This document shows, piece after piece, positions 22,646 to 33,807 of a stretch of 64,000 nt of DNA (position 1 is the stretch's first letter; each line of letters starts with the position of its first letter). The notes under the pieces were generated by a model, which saw only the letters and a program-made list of their open reading frames with translations, was not told the origin of the DNA and ran no database searches. This DNA is from Acestrorhynchus altus (Eukaryota; Chordata; Actinopteri; Characiformes; Acestrorhynchidae): assembly GCA_034509495.1 (NCBI GenBank), contig CM067512.1, forward strand, positions 2,541,573 through 2,605,572, in the 5' to 3' direction. The translations under genes were made by a program, and so were the position numbers.

Positions 22646-22703
<58 letters not shown>
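22646..22703. repeat. (AC)n microsatellite
   Basis: A pure AC tract of about 58 bases. Confidence 0.97.
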
Positions 22704-22705
<2 letters not shown>

Positions 22706-22740
22706 TATGCAACTAAAGATTCTCTGTACTGTAGTCTTCA

Positions 22741-22750
22741 TAATCATCAA

Positions 22751-22792
<42 letters not shown>

Positions 22793-22990
22793 TACCATCA
22801 TTTTTTTTAATCACCAGAATCATCTTCACCACTGTCATGATAATGAGGATGATGATGATGATGATGATGATGATGTTGATTATCATCATTACTGTCTTCA
22901 CTGTTGTCATTATCATCATCTTCTTCATTATCACCATAACCACCATCATTTTATTCACCACCATAAAAACTGCCATCCTCATTGTCAGCA
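22741..22990. repeat. (ATC)n and (GAT)n inverted triplet tracts
   Basis: An ATC tract at about 22745-22792 is followed by a GAT tract at about 22847-22875, then by degenerate CAT/CAC triplets to about 22975. The two pure tracts are mutually complementary and could form a hairpin. Frames read as poly-Ile, poly-Asp or poly-Met are artefacts. Confidence 0.95.
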
Positions 22991-23560
22991 GGACAATAGG
23001 ACACCAATAGTGTGCTCTATCCAGCGTTTTACTGCATACCTCCCAGTTCGTTATCGGGCAGTATCTGCGGACATGACCTCCAGATCCACGGTAAACTTTG
23101 CTTGTTTGTCTGCATCTGAACACTTCGCGACCCTTCTCCCTGTCTGCTCTGCTCTCTCTGCTGACCAGTAACACACCGCCAGAACTGCCGAGCCCACTCA
23201 GACCACACACTGCCCTCAGGGCATCGGCTCTCTGCTGATGGTGCCAATAAATACAGAAATACATACATTAAAATCATCATTATTGTTCAAAACATCCCCC
23301 TGTAACTTCCCAGCAGAGTCCCCTGCTCCACGTAGCCCACGCAGATCACGTGCTGCCCTCAGGGGCCACAGTTAATACACAAACACATACACTTAACCTG
23401 ATAACGTAAATATTGATTGTGTATACTTCAATCAACTTTCTTGTTATTCTTGACTTAAACAAGCAGAGTGAAATTATGAGTAATTGGCTTAATGATGTGA
23501 ATGCAAATGTCAGGTTTAGGCCACGCCCACTGAAATATGAGTACTGCACTGTACACTTTC
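22991..23560. other. Gene-free stretch with local duplication
   Basis: No gene was recognised. Phrases such as GCCCACTCAGACCACACACTG (about 23190) and GCCCACGCAGATCACGTGCTG (about 23335), each followed by GCCCTCAGGG, mark a diverged duplication about 145 bases apart. Confidence 0.5.
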
Positions 23561-23586
23561 AGAGAGAGAGAGAGAGAGAGAGAGAG
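23561..23586. repeat. (AG)n microsatellite
   Basis: A short pure AG tract. Confidence 0.95.
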
Positions 23587-23819
23587 TTTCTGACAGCAGG
23601 AAGACAATGTGTACCTTTCTGTGGTTAATTGTATAGATTCTGCTCTGTAGCAGCTTCCTGTTCTGTTCATTTTCAATCAGGCACATTAGAGTCTCCTGCT
23701 GGGTCCTGCCTGTCTGTTCACTGCCAGACACATCATTCATTTAAATGACTGATCTCTCTCTGGTCCTGATGCAGCTTCCTGTGGCCCTCACTGGTCAAGA
23801 GGCCCTGTGGCATTCCAGA

Positions 23820-23834
23820 CACACACACACACAC

Positions 23835-23878
<44 letters not shown>

Positions 23879-23955
23879 CATCATCATCATCATCAACATC
23901 TTCAACACCCTAATGATCACCAACAACATATTTGTAATATTATCACCATTAACAC

Positions 23956-23992
<37 letters not shown>

Positions 23993-24042
23993 GTCACCAT
24001 CATCACCATCATCATCATCATCATCACCATCATCACCATTGT
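23820..24042. repeat. Compound (AC)n-(ATC)n microsatellite
   Basis: An AC tract at about 23820-23876 passes directly into ATC triplets, then degenerate sequence, then a second ATC/ACC triplet tract at about 23956-24042. Confidence 0.96.
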
Positions 24043-24761
24043 CACTGGGTGTAATAGATGGAGCTCTTGTCCTTCCTACAGGTTTGTGTCAGTAAAGTAA
24101 TTCTTCACCAGCAGTTCTGTGTGCAGATGTTCATGTGAGACACTTTGGAAATGACAAGCAATCAGACAGCTGATCTCAGTGGGATCTTGCAGAGAAACAC
24201 GTCTTGATTGCTTTTCATTACTGTACTGGAGCCACAGGAGAAAGGCAATCCATGATCTTCTCAGGAGAAAACATGGAGAAAGATGAACCACTGCATTACA
24301 TCACAGAAGCTGCTCAAACACGGCAGGTATGATTTTCTCCACCACCAATAAATAAATAAACAAACCAAAGAACAAAATAAACTGTATGACGAGACCAAAC
24401 GGACGTTGTGTGTAATGGCATTCGAAGTCACGGCAAACTGCACGCAGGTGATGCTGCCATAGCAAGCATGGAGCCAAATGCAAATTGTGAGCAGAGAAGT
24501 TTATGGAAAGTGTTTGATGAACTGCTAATTATTTCTCAACGCATTTTCTCACTGTTTCACCCACATTTAATCATCACATTCAGCTTCCCTTGCTATTTAT
24601 TAGTGATAATGAGAAGGTTAAAAACTCAGTAAAATGATTGTTCCTTTAATGAATCCATGTCTCCCACCACCAGACACACGATCTGAATTTCAGCTTTCAT
24701 TCTTTCTCCAAACTTACCAACTTAAAACTTCATCAGAACATTTTTAGATATATAGTATTAA
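24043..24761. other. Gene-free stretch
   Basis: No gene was recognised. Overlapping minus frames at 24076-24483 have no family features. Confidence 0.4.
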
Positions 24762-25417
24762 ATATCTCTTATTCTAGTGTGATAGATAGTTTATTGGGTG
24801 TTTATGGACTGTCATCTCCTATTCTAGTGTATAGGAGTGTTTATTGAGGTGTTTATGGACTAATATCTCCTATTCTAGTGTATAAGAGTGTTTATTGGGG
24901 TGTTTATGGACTAATATCTCCTATTCTAGTGTATATATAGGAGTGCTGATGGAGGTGTTTATGGAATTAATATCTCCATTCTAGTGTGCATAAGGAGTGT
25001 TTATTGAGGTGCTATGGACTAATATCTCCTATTCTAGTGTAGAGGAGTGTTTATGGAGGTGTTTATGGACCAATATCTCCTATTCTAGTGTATAAGAGTG
25101 TTTATTGAGGTGTTTATGGACTAATATCTCCTATTCTAGTGTAGAGGAGTGTTTATGGAGGTGTTTATGGACCAATTCTCCTATTCAGTGTAGAGGAGTG
25201 TTTATGGAGGTGTTTATGGACTAATATCTCCTTTTCTAGTGTATAAGAGTGTTTATTGGGGTGTTTATGGACTAATATCTCCTATTCTAGTGTATATGTG
25301 TGTTTATTGAGGTGTTTATGGACTAATATCTCCTATTCTAGTGTATAGGAGTGTTTATTGAGGTGTTTATATCCTATTCAAGAGTTCATAAATGTTTTTT
25401 GAGGTGTTTGTGGACTA
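24762..25417. repeat. 51-bp minisatellite, about 12-13 units
   Basis: The unit reads ATATCTCCTATTCTAGTGTA, then GGAGTGTTTATTGAGGTG, then TTTATGGACTA, about 51 bases. It is repeated head to tail with small indels, for example at 24866 and 24917. Units alternate between AGGAGTG, AAGAGTG and AGAGGAGTG variants. It contains no gene. Confidence 0.96.
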
Positions 25418-25619
25418 AAATAGCTTAAAATCCTGGTTATGTAAAGTGTTAATTAATTGTTGTGTCTTTTATCATTTGTTTGATTCGAATTTGCTGCACA
25501 AATTATACCACGACTACAATTTCGGAAGCTCAAAACAATCAGGGTTGTTAACCAACAGAGTGCTTTTCGGGAATGCAGAACGGCTCCAATAAGAACCCTT
25601 TAATGTAATAAAAACGGTG
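25418..25619. other. Gene-free stretch
   Basis: Nothing recognisable is seen. Confidence 0.35.
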
Positions 25620-26165
25620 TTCAATTTGCCTTCATAATGCTAGTTATAAAAGACGTTAAATTTCACTTCAGCTGCCCGCCGTTAGAAGCTGGTTTACAAA
25701 CCAGCACTGCAGTGATGTGGATGGGTTAGGGAAGTCAATGTGGTCTGCCGCTCTGTTTACCCTAGGGCAGGGCATGGGCCCTCCATTTCCATCCAGCCTT
25801 TTTCTCCTGTGCGTTCCGCGCCCACGGCCAATGCAGATCAGTGTGCCGCGGCCTGGTGGTCTGACTCACGCTTGCAAATATACAAGGTGTCAAAGGTTGG
25901 CTTGGCTGAGAGGGAGGGAAAAAATGTTTATATTATTATCATTATTATTACCACATAGATGTGTAGGCATCCATTAGGCAGAGAAATATGCCCGACATGC
26001 GTTGCCTCCATTTGCATGGACCATAACCGGAGGACGATGCTGAATAAATAATCTATGATAATGGTTTTCAATAACAACTGATGGCATACAAATTGAACTT
26101 TGCTATGTAAATTTGTTTCTGCCCTGATTCGCAAAGTGAGGCTTTCATTAATTTTCACCCTTGGT
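25620..26165. promoter_or_regulatory. Candidate conserved non-coding element (CNE-like)
   Basis: Single-copy sequence containing a perfect octamer-type ATTTGCAT at 26010-26017, a palindromic AGCTGGTTTACAAACCAGC near 25687, a CTATGTAAATTTGTTTCTGC word near 26102 and TTTCATTAATTTTCACCC near 26143. The overlapping frames at 25717-25977 have no recognisable domain. It is among the better enhancer candidates; conservation is untested. Confidence 0.35.
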
Positions 26166-26238
26166 GAAAAAAAAAGACACTAAAAGCTCTGTATAAATAC
26201 TTAGTGGCACCAGCAATAATGACCATACTTGCATCTAC

Positions 26239-26240
<2 letters not shown>

Positions 26241-26290
<50 letters not shown>
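26241..26290. repeat. (GT)n microsatellite
   Basis: A pure GT tract of about 50 bases, followed by a shorter GT run near 26300. Confidence 0.96.
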
Positions 26291-26293
<3 letters not shown>

Positions 26294-26419
26294 GGTGGTG
26301 TGTGTGTGTGTTTGACGATAAATGTGACTTAGCAAGGGTGACACCAAAGTCTCACACAAAAATGCCCACTCATTCCAGAGCTCATTTGGCAGGTAAATTG
26401 AAAGTCAGCATTTACTCTT

Positions 26420-27230
26420 CAATAAAGGGTCTTTCTGGGTTCCTTAATAAAGCATAGGTTCTTTATAAAACCGACAACTCAAAACAACCTTGGGATTCTG
26501 GAATGGTTCTTATATAAACAGAAACCATCTTGTAGATGCTTTCTTTACGGAACTGTTAAAATGCTTGTGTACTGCATTTGTACACCTGACTGCAACTATG
26601 CATGGAGACACTAGATATAGTTATTTTCAGAAGGTCCTGGACTACTCAACTACGTCTTCATTAGATGATTTGATCAAATTTATTTTTGATTGTCCAGGGT
26701 GTGTTTGAGCTGGATAGGAAATAAGTATGATGAACCTAATCAAGCTAATAATGTTTGTTTGACAAGATTGTCATCCCTTGTTATCCTTAATTATCCAGTT
26801 TCAGGACTTTATTTTGAAATTAAACAATTTGTTCTTCACTAAAGAAATAGTTCTATATGCTCTCATGTAAAGAGCCTTTTAAGGTGAAGGGTTCTATATT
26901 AAAATCTCAGTCTCAAAAAGGGTTCTACTATTGTTCCAAACTTAAGGTCAGTAAAAGAAACCCATTTTAAAAGCAATAGGAACTTTATAAAAACCCTTTA
27001 CAGCATTTTTCTCCATCAATCTGATAAACATTTAATGCAAAGAACCTTTATTCCTACAAACGGGTTCGTGATAGGGTTCCTGGTTCTACTTGAAGAACCT
27101 ATGAAGAAGTATCTTTTTAACTATGCACATGGTTCTTTTCTGGCCATAGGTGCTTTAGATTGATGTGAAATGTTTAGTAGACGGTTCTGCGTTGAAAAAG
27201 ATTTCACTGTCTTTAAGGAACCGATATTGG
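26420..27230. mobile_element. MITE-like 'gggttct' repeats (family E) around a family A copy
   Basis: Words such as GGTTCTTTATAAAACC (26459), AAAGGGTTCTACTATTG (26927), ACTTTATAAAAACCCTTTAC (26982) and GGTTCTACTTGAAGAACC (27080) recur. A similar cluster is at 42620-42775. These resemble short non-autonomous DNA elements common in fish. A family A copy lies inside, at about 26608-26835. Exact boundaries are not clear. Confidence 0.5.
26608..26835 (+). mobile_element. Dispersed repeat family A, internally deleted copy
   Basis: TAGTTATTTTCAGAAGGTCC and TGGACTACTCAA match the left side of the 47935 copy. TTTCAGGACTTTATTTTGAA near 26800 matches its right side. Most of the middle is missing or diverged. 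Confidence 0.6.
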
Positions 27231-27239
27231 CACTGACAG

Positions 27240-27520
27240 AACCCACTTGTGCATGCTAATGTCAACTGGATGCTGATGGTCAAGAAGAAGTGCTAAAGAA
27301 ACAGCGGAAGTGAATTAGAGCGCCCCACTAACTCCGTGGTTCATCCGAGTGCAGCATGAAGAACAATGCAGCTACAATTCAATTAGGCCCATCTTCTCTA
27401 ATCCGCTTCCTCTGAAACCTCCCAGCTCCTCACTCAGCAGCAAGGCTTTTTCCACATGTTACCATTACTGCTCATTTTTCTAATTGCCCATCTACACTGG
27501 GTGCCACTTGTGCGATGAAG
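27240..27520. promoter_or_regulatory. Candidate conserved non-coding element (CNE-like)
   Basis: Single-copy block with ACAATTCAATTAGGCCC near 27374, CTCTAATCCGCTTCC near 27395 and TTTTTCTAATTGCCC near 27474. These are homeodomain-type words. It follows the repeat-rich stretch directly. Function is inference. Confidence 0.28.
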
Positions 27521-28289
27521 TGTTGATGGAAACAAAAGAAGAGAGAAACATGTGCTCATCCAGAGCCGTGAAAGTCGAACGGCTGTGGTTTTTAAATGCC
27601 TCTCCACGCTGCGGGGGCGAGCAGAAAGCCCGCCATTAGTAAAAACACATCCATTCTCATCTGCCTGCGAGAGAGGAGGAGGTTACCAGGGTCAGCAGGT
27701 GCTCTGCAGTATAGAGATTTCATATTTATATTTTTCCATTATGAAGTTATGACTAATATCCACCAGACCTTTGTTCAGGAACTCAAATAAGACCTTGTGC
27801 CACCATTCTGAGAGCTGCTTTTAAACAGAATCAACATCAGAAAGCAGAGGATACTGAAGTCTCCTGAAAGCCTGAACTACCGAAAGACGTCCGTTTCAGA
27901 ACCGACTCGAATCGCAACGTTGAAATTCTTGGATTCAGAACTCGAAGTTAAGTTATAGCAGGTAACTGAAGAAGTCCTACAGAACTTTACTGTAGAAATC
28001 CCTACGCTGTTCCGACATCCATCCGACCACAGGGTTCTCTCTCTCTGAAAACTGGAACGCCACTGGAAAACCAAACAAAAAGACAAACCCGCTTGAGAGA
28101 AGCCCTGCCCAAAAGCATGGAAGATATTCTCGCTTCCCTCTGACCGCGGTCCTAAATTCACGCCTACGACCACTCCCAGCACTGCAGAAGTGTTCCACTC
28201 TACTGCTGTGATCTAGAACCTCATTGTGATTCCTACTTCCACTAATCGACCAGGTTTCATAACTCAGGATCAGTGTAACCTACAGACAA
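27521..28289. other. Gene-free stretch
   Basis: No gene was recognised. Overlapping frames on both strands at 27552-27790 and 27877-28198 lack family features. Confidence 0.4.
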
Positions 28290-28420
28290 ATACACATATA
28301 ACAAACTAGAGGATTTGCTCGACCTGCAAGCAGACTCTGTCTGGTTTCTTTGAGCTCACGCAGTGATTAGATTTCAGAATAAAAGTTCCCAGAAAATGGA
28401 AAACATATACATACATAACA
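28290..28420 (-). mobile_element. Dispersed repeat family A, minus-strand fragment
   Basis: GACCTGCAAGCAGACTCTGT, GAGCTCACGCAGTGATTAG and TTTCAGAATAAAAGTTCCCAG match the reverse complement of the right half of family A, as at 44600-44700. Confidence 0.6.
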
Positions 28421-29605
28421 AAAAAATACAAAATAAAATAATCAAACTCTCTAAGTTTCAGCTCAAAACACCTTAATCATCAATTTCATAGGTAGTTGCA
28501 AGTAAATTTAAATAATAAATCAAAATATAGTCAAATTCATAGAAATATTTAAATATCTACATGTGTGGCTGTGTCCTTTACATAGTTTTCTATTTTTATT
28601 TTTTAAATAATCACTTAAATGTTGAGTGAAGTGTGTTGATAAGCCAATAAGTTATGGATTTTCCCAAACAGGCAACAATAATAATAATGGCTAATAATAA
28701 TAATAATACCACACACACACAACAGACAACAGTAGCAGAAACGCTACTTACTTCACTGGACACTTACGCTTTATGTTCTGGATACCAAGGATCATGAAAG
28801 GGCATCTCTGAAGGCTTTTAGGGATCATCTCTCAGCTTCCCAGGAACAAGTGTGCCAGTGTTGTCCATTGGGGTAGAACAGGCCAGGCCTTCACAATCAC
28901 TGCCTGTTTGTGCTGGAGGAATATTTCCAGTCATCCTAGCCTGTGGCGATGTTCTGGAAGAGCTGACGTGGATTGAGAATGAGAAAAAGGGCTGACATCA
29001 ACGCGACCTGAGGAGTTCTTAGCCAGAAATTTCAATCCAGCCAATCTAGATGTTGGTGAGGCTTGGGTCACAGTTGTCCCAGCAGGCAAAATCAAGGAAG
29101 ACTCTGAACTACTCCAATCCTCCATGGATCCTGGGACCAAGTCCAAGTCCGTGCTCTGCTTCTGCAACAAATCGACTGTTCTACAGTGCCGCAGCCACCA
29201 GCTCTATTTATATACCACAATATTATTCACATTTCTTATGGCCCGGCTGCGCGGCTAGAAAACAGTACAGGCTTCACCTTGAAGGAGGGCGTGGTGGGTT
29301 GGTGTGAATGGCATATTTCACTGTATGAGTGAAGAATGTACTGTTAATAACATACATCTCTGTTTCTTAGCCAGAAGACTGTATGATTGCAGGCCATTAA
29401 GAGCCAAGGCACTTCCAGTATCTGGACAAGTGAAAAAATAAATAAATAAATAAATAAACAGTGACTGGTGTCGAGAACCAGCAGAGCAATCCTAGCTCCT
29501 TTAACCTTTAGAACTTCTGTCATGTTTGTGTAGTGTAACAAACTTTTATTTACCAAAAGCATTTGAAAAGTATTTATAGGAAACATGTGAACGTTCACAG
29601 AATTT
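28421..29605. other. Gene-free stretch
   Basis: The first 300 bases are AT-rich with AATAAT tracts near 28676-28710. The rest is single-copy without recognisable genes. Opposing frames at about 28931-29307 have no family features. A short (AAAT)n run is at about 29436-29457. Confidence 0.4.
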
Positions 29606-29973
29606 ACAGGTTGGACAGTGAAACCTCTCATTGTAGTGGGAGGTTTCATGGCTAAACTGGAGCAGCCTGGTGTCCAATTAATTCACACTGCACAGCAGAG
29701 TGTGAAGGTTCAATCAGCAGGTAAGAGCACAAAGTTGCTCAAAATATTGCAATGAACACAACATTATGGGGGACATACCAGAGTTCAAAAGAGGACACAT
29801 TGTTGGTGCACGTCTTGCTGGCGCATCTGTGACCAAGACAGCAAGTCTTTGTGATGTATCAAGAGCCACAGTATCCAGGGTAACGTCAGCACCACCAAGA
29901 AGGACCAACCACATCCAACAGGATTAACTGTGGACGCGAGAGGACGCTGTCTGAAAGGGATGTTGGGGTGCTA
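29606..29973 (+). mobile_element. Tc1-like transposon, 5' end with transposase N-terminus
   Basis: The left end ACAGGTTGGACAGTGAAAC is at 29606, followed by GGTTTCATGGCTAAACTGGA at 29645. From 29784 the plus strand translates to FKRGHIVGARLAGASVTKT and then a DVSRATVSRV stretch. This is the paired helix-turn-helix DNA-binding region typical of Tc1/mariner transposases. Translation continues as APPRRTNHIQQD and then meets a stop near 29924. The catalytic DDE part and the right end are absent, so it is a dead 5' remnant. The family assignment is firm and the subfamily is not tested. Confidence 0.88.
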
Positions 29974-30079
29974 TAAGCAGGTTGAACATGCACACGTGGA
30001 TAGAGCAGTGTTATTTTGATTTTGGTCTGCTATCGGTACTTGGCTGTTTAGCTCTCAGGTTAATTATGATTGAGCTGGG

Positions 30080-30141
30080 TTGTTGTTGTTGTTGTTGTTG
30101 TTGTTTTGTTTGTTTGTTTGTTTGTTTGTTTGTTTGTTTTT
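30080..30141. repeat. (TTG)n-(TTTG)n microsatellite
   Basis: TTG repeats pass into TTTG repeats. Confidence 0.97.
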
Positions 30142-30502
30142 CAGCAGGGAAAAAAGATTTAAAATATTAGGTAATGAATATTTGTGAATGAAGGTATGAA
30201 CACCAATGAAGTGTTGGATATTTTTTGCGATGCACTGGTGGAACTCAGGCTGAGTAGAGGTGGTTAGAAGTTTAAGAAGGTCGAGCATAATCAATGAGTG
30301 GAGCTGTACTGAATTCCAGTTGGCTCCATTAGTCATAACTAAAAGCAGGTATTTCTAAACGCTCTCAGGATCTGAAGGGTAGTCTACGATTGTGAAAGAG
30401 ATGAAACAATTCTGTTTCTTCTTTAAAGACAATTCTAGAGTGCTTCTTTCAAAGAACCCAAAGAATTCTGTCAGGGTCAGCGCCGGTAAAGTGGTCATGC
30501 AA

Positions 30503-30575
30503 TTACATTTACAGTTTTTCCCCGAGGCTCTTATCCAGAGCTCAGGAATCTACAACATCTATTACTGGGGTAGAG
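30503..30575 (+). repeat. Dispersed fish repeat fragment (family F)
   Basis: AATTACATTTACAGTTTTTC and GGCTCTTATCCAGAGCTCAG followed by ATCTACAA resemble the fragment at 8714-8765 and a common fish CTTATCCAGAGCGACTTACA-type motif. It lies just left of the telomere-like array. Confidence 0.5.
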
Positions 30576-30632
30576 TGGTGTACTTACCCAGCCACATAGA
30601 ACCCTGTCACATAGAGGGTGTTGTTAAGCTTA

Positions 30633-30870
30633 GAGTGGTTTTACAGTTAAGGTTAGGGTTAGAGTAAGGGTTAGGTTTAGGTTTATGGTTAAGGTTAGGG
30701 TTAGAGTAAGGGTTAGGGTTAGGTTTATGGTTAAGGTTAAGGTTAGAGTAAGGGTTAGGTTTAGGGTTTATGGTTAAGGTTAAGGTTAGAGTAAGGGTTA
30801 GGTTTAGGGTTTATGGTTAAGGTTAGGGTTAGAGTAAGGGTTAGGGTTTATGGTTTAGGGTTTCATTGTA
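30633..30870. repeat. Telomere-like TTAGGG-derived 42-bp satellite
   Basis: The word AGAGTAAGGG recurs at 30661, 30703, 30745, 30788 and 30831, a period of 42-43 bases (seven hexamers). Each unit mixes GGTTAGGGTTAGAG, TTAGGTTTAGGG, and TTTATGGTTAAGG. It is a higher-order array built from degenerate telomere hexamers. Its reverse complement appears at 6233-6294. Confidence 0.95.
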
Positions 30871-31339
30871 AGAGAATGTAGAGTTAGGAGTCTTTCAGGA
30901 CGATGGTGTTATGCGGTGCTCTACACCAGCCATTGTAAGTTTTGGCAGCAAAGTTCAGCAGTACTTTATGTTTCAGAGTCAGACTGTTATTGTCAATATG
31001 TGAAATCCTTGATTGCCACAAATTCTATTGAAATGAATGCAAATTTATTTGCGAAGCTCGCTGTTAGAAGCGAGTGCGACTGAACTACAGCAGGGAAGCC
31101 TTGAAGGTCGTGCTGGATTGGTGTTGCAGAAGATTGAATAAGATTCACACTGCAATGTTTCTGCAACTATAATGACTTGGGCAGAAACTCCGAACAGCAT
31201 TCCTCATCCATTTCTCCCACTAAAGTCTCCAACATTCACTTTCTGGCTTTCCACTCCGCCCTCGTTCTCACTTTTCCATTTTATCTCTGGGGTCACATTG
31301 TCTCGTTGTTGTTGTTTTTTTTTGTTTGTTTGTTTCTAC
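30871..31339. other. Gene-free stretch
   Basis: No gene was recognised. A short TTG/TTTG run is at about 31303-31335. Confidence 0.4.
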
Positions 31340-31535
31340 TTGTAATGTAAATGAGCTGAAAGACTTATGATGGAACTTAATTGGTCTCTTTTGTTTAGAC
31401 GTTTCGTTAAATTTGGCTCCGGCCCATAATTGACACCGATGGGATCCCTGCAATCATAAATACTCTCCTTACTGTCATTTTAGCTGGGATTCATTAGAGC
31501 GAGCAGGGTAACGTAGTGCATCAAGAGAAAGAGAT
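31340..31535. promoter_or_regulatory. Candidate conserved non-coding element (CNE-like)
   Basis: Single-copy sequence with GTAAATGAGCTG near 31348, GGAACTTAATTGGTCTC near 31372, TCTTTTGTTTAGACG near 31387 and CCCATAATTGACACCG near 31423. Function is inferred from composition only. Confidence 0.3.
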
Positions 31536-31950
31536 CCAAAATGTCTTTGATTGTGTGTATTTATGTGTGTGTGGACTGGGACGGGGAGGGCACTGGCGAG
31601 GTGTAGATTAAAAGCAGAGAGACATTCTGTGCTTCTTTGTCAGATTCATGACTAACTAGGCGGTTACATAAAGAAGGTCATGTTAAATAAAAGCCAGCAT
31701 GCCGCGTTATTGAATGCAGACAGCTCGTTTTATCCACAGTGGCGCTGCAGATGGCAGGTCATCACTCGTGAGCTCATTCAGAGACGGGAGTCTCCACCGT
31801 TCTGATTACATCATCACCAGACATCGGTCTCTGAGAATTTACAGGCTTTTTAATGGGGTCTGGATGAATTGTAAATCCTGGAGCTGCCCCTCCTTTAGAT
31901 ACTGGAGGACAAAGGGTGTCCAGTTGCATCCACAGAGGGTTGGTGTTGGT

Positions 31951-32212
31951 GCAGGTTTTCACACGCAGGAGCTCGGCTAAGACCAACTCATTAAACAAGT
32001 CAAATCAGGAGAGCTCGAGAAGAAAGAAGACCTGCAGCCGCATCGGTCATGATTGTTGACTCCTGTCTTACAAGAACTACTTGTGGTTCCCCTAGGAACC
32101 TTTCAATTGATTTTTTGTAAAGATCCATTCACTGAAAGGTTGGATCCATTAGTTCCAAGATTGAGATGGTTTTAAAAGATGAAGCATTAAAAGGTGAAGT
32201 GGATTCAGGCAT
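31951..32212 (+). mobile_element. Hairpin-type repeat family D, copy 1
   Basis: GCAGGTTTTC at 31951-31960 is mirrored by GAAGACCTGC at 32026-32035. Between them is ATTAAACAAGTCAAATCAGG. The following CTGAAAGGTTGGATCCATTA and GATTGAGATGGTTTTAAAAG words match copy 2 at 33808-34115. It is probably a short non-autonomous DNA element with inverted arms. Confidence 0.7.
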
Positions 32213-33260
32213 ACCTTGGCTTGATGGGCTGGAAACCTGTACTGTATAATGCTGGACTTCTCTGCTATCAGCCTTCATTTGTTTAGGATCATTAATCAAC
32301 CTACAATGTTTCCCATGCAGTGATGGAGATGCTGTACAATGCATCTTTAAGTGCAATTGTTTCTCAAAAACGTCATGTCTTCAGACCATGGTAGACTGAG
32401 CTATGGCTGCAGATGTGTTTGGTCTAATTTTCAGCCTGAGAAACCAAAATCATAATCTTAGTGTATATCCATCTGAGGGTATACCGATCTGCAAATCTGA
32501 TTGCACCAATCGATTTCTCAGACAATTCTGGTCTTCTTTGATATGTTACATGACCACCTCCTCTGGAAAACCCGTACCCATGATCTAATAATTTTTGAAC
32601 GATTTCATCATTTTTGAAATGAAAGGGTGTGCTGTGTCTTTCCACTCACCCTGTATAATTGCCTCCATCACAGGCAGTTCAATTTGTTGGTGTTGCAGCA
32701 TCCAAGCAGAGGGACCAGCTGTGTCACAGCACCCACAACGTCTTACAAACATCAGGATGGGTTGTCTTTATTACATGTAAAACTGAGATAATGCCCTATA
32801 ATGAGGTGGCGAAACTTGTGTCCGAATTTTTGTACAAAACTTTCTTGTTGTACTTGGTGTCGCCTGGTCTAGAATAAGTAAACATCAGCGGCGGTAGCTC
32901 ATCAGATGGCTGTCAGATCATATCAAATTTATTCAGATTATCTGCTCTCGGAATGGAAAATAGCCACCCGATGACATAATTTGCAGTTTTGTTAAAAGCA
33001 TGTATTTCTATGCTTTTGTAACTTTTTGTCTCAACCTGTAAGCACAGTTTTGTACACGTCCAATTGTGTTGCATTGTCGTGGCATTTTACTGGCACCACA
33101 TTCTGTGTGTAATGGCTTTAATTCAGACCTGGCCTGACTTAAAGACAATAAACACCTGGAGACAATGACGAGTGGGCGGGGCTTCACAAATGAGGGACAT
33201 AAGAAAGGGGTGGCAGAGGCAAAGCAAAACAAATGATGATTTCAATGTAAAATATCTATG
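32213..33260. other. Gene-free stretch
   Basis: No gene or repeat family was recognised. The frames on both strands at about 32403-32877 overlap and have no domain features. Confidence 0.4.
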
Positions 33261-33660
33261 TATACACTATATGGACAAAAGTATTGGGACACCTGCTCAT
33301 TCATTGTTTCTTCTTAAATCAAGGGTATTAAAATGAGTTGATCCTGCTTTTGTTGGAGTTACTGTCTCTGCTGTCCAGTTTACTCTGATTACCGATGTTT
33401 TCTTTTCACTAAAGTGCTTGCAGCAGTATTAAAAATAACTTTTCCTGCTTTTATCGAAGGAGCTGCCTTGGAGTACCTGAGGATTGTGTTGCATTCAGCC
33501 ACACGAGCATTTGCGAGGTCATTTTATCACCATCCTACTCTATCCCAAACTCATTACTCTCAAAAGTACTGGAGCTCCATCATTCCACAGAACACGGACT
33601 AGACAAACTATGTGTGCATTTGCACATCCGTGTCAGCAATAGGTGCAACTTCAAATATTA
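33261..33660 (+). mobile_element. Non-autonomous Tc1-like element P, copy with best 5' end
   Basis: The 5' end CACTATATGGACAAAAGTAT at 33265 is followed by TGGGACACCTGCTCATTCAT. CTTAAATCAAGGGTATTAAA and GGATTGTGTTGCATTCAGCC occur later, then TGTGCATTTGCACATCCGTG and CAGCAATAGGTGCAACTTC. About 100 bases at roughly 33379-33477 do not match the other copies, so this copy carries an insertion or replacement. There is no coding capacity. The TIR-type sequence suggests Tc1/mariner mobilisation (inference). Confidence 0.8.
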
Positions 33661-33807
33661 TTTTAATAAATTTATTTTAAATATATTAATAAATAAAAAT
33701 ATTTCAAGTGAATTATTTAATCTGAAGAGGTGTCCACAAGAGGTGTCCACACAGAGTTCTTTGGGAGGATTCCTCAGAACAGAGGTCACTAATCTTGTCT
33801 GCAAAGA

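Noticed and set aside
22707..23264. Frames with poly-Ile, poly-Asp and His/Asn runs
   Set aside because: Direct translation of ATC/GAT triplet repeats.
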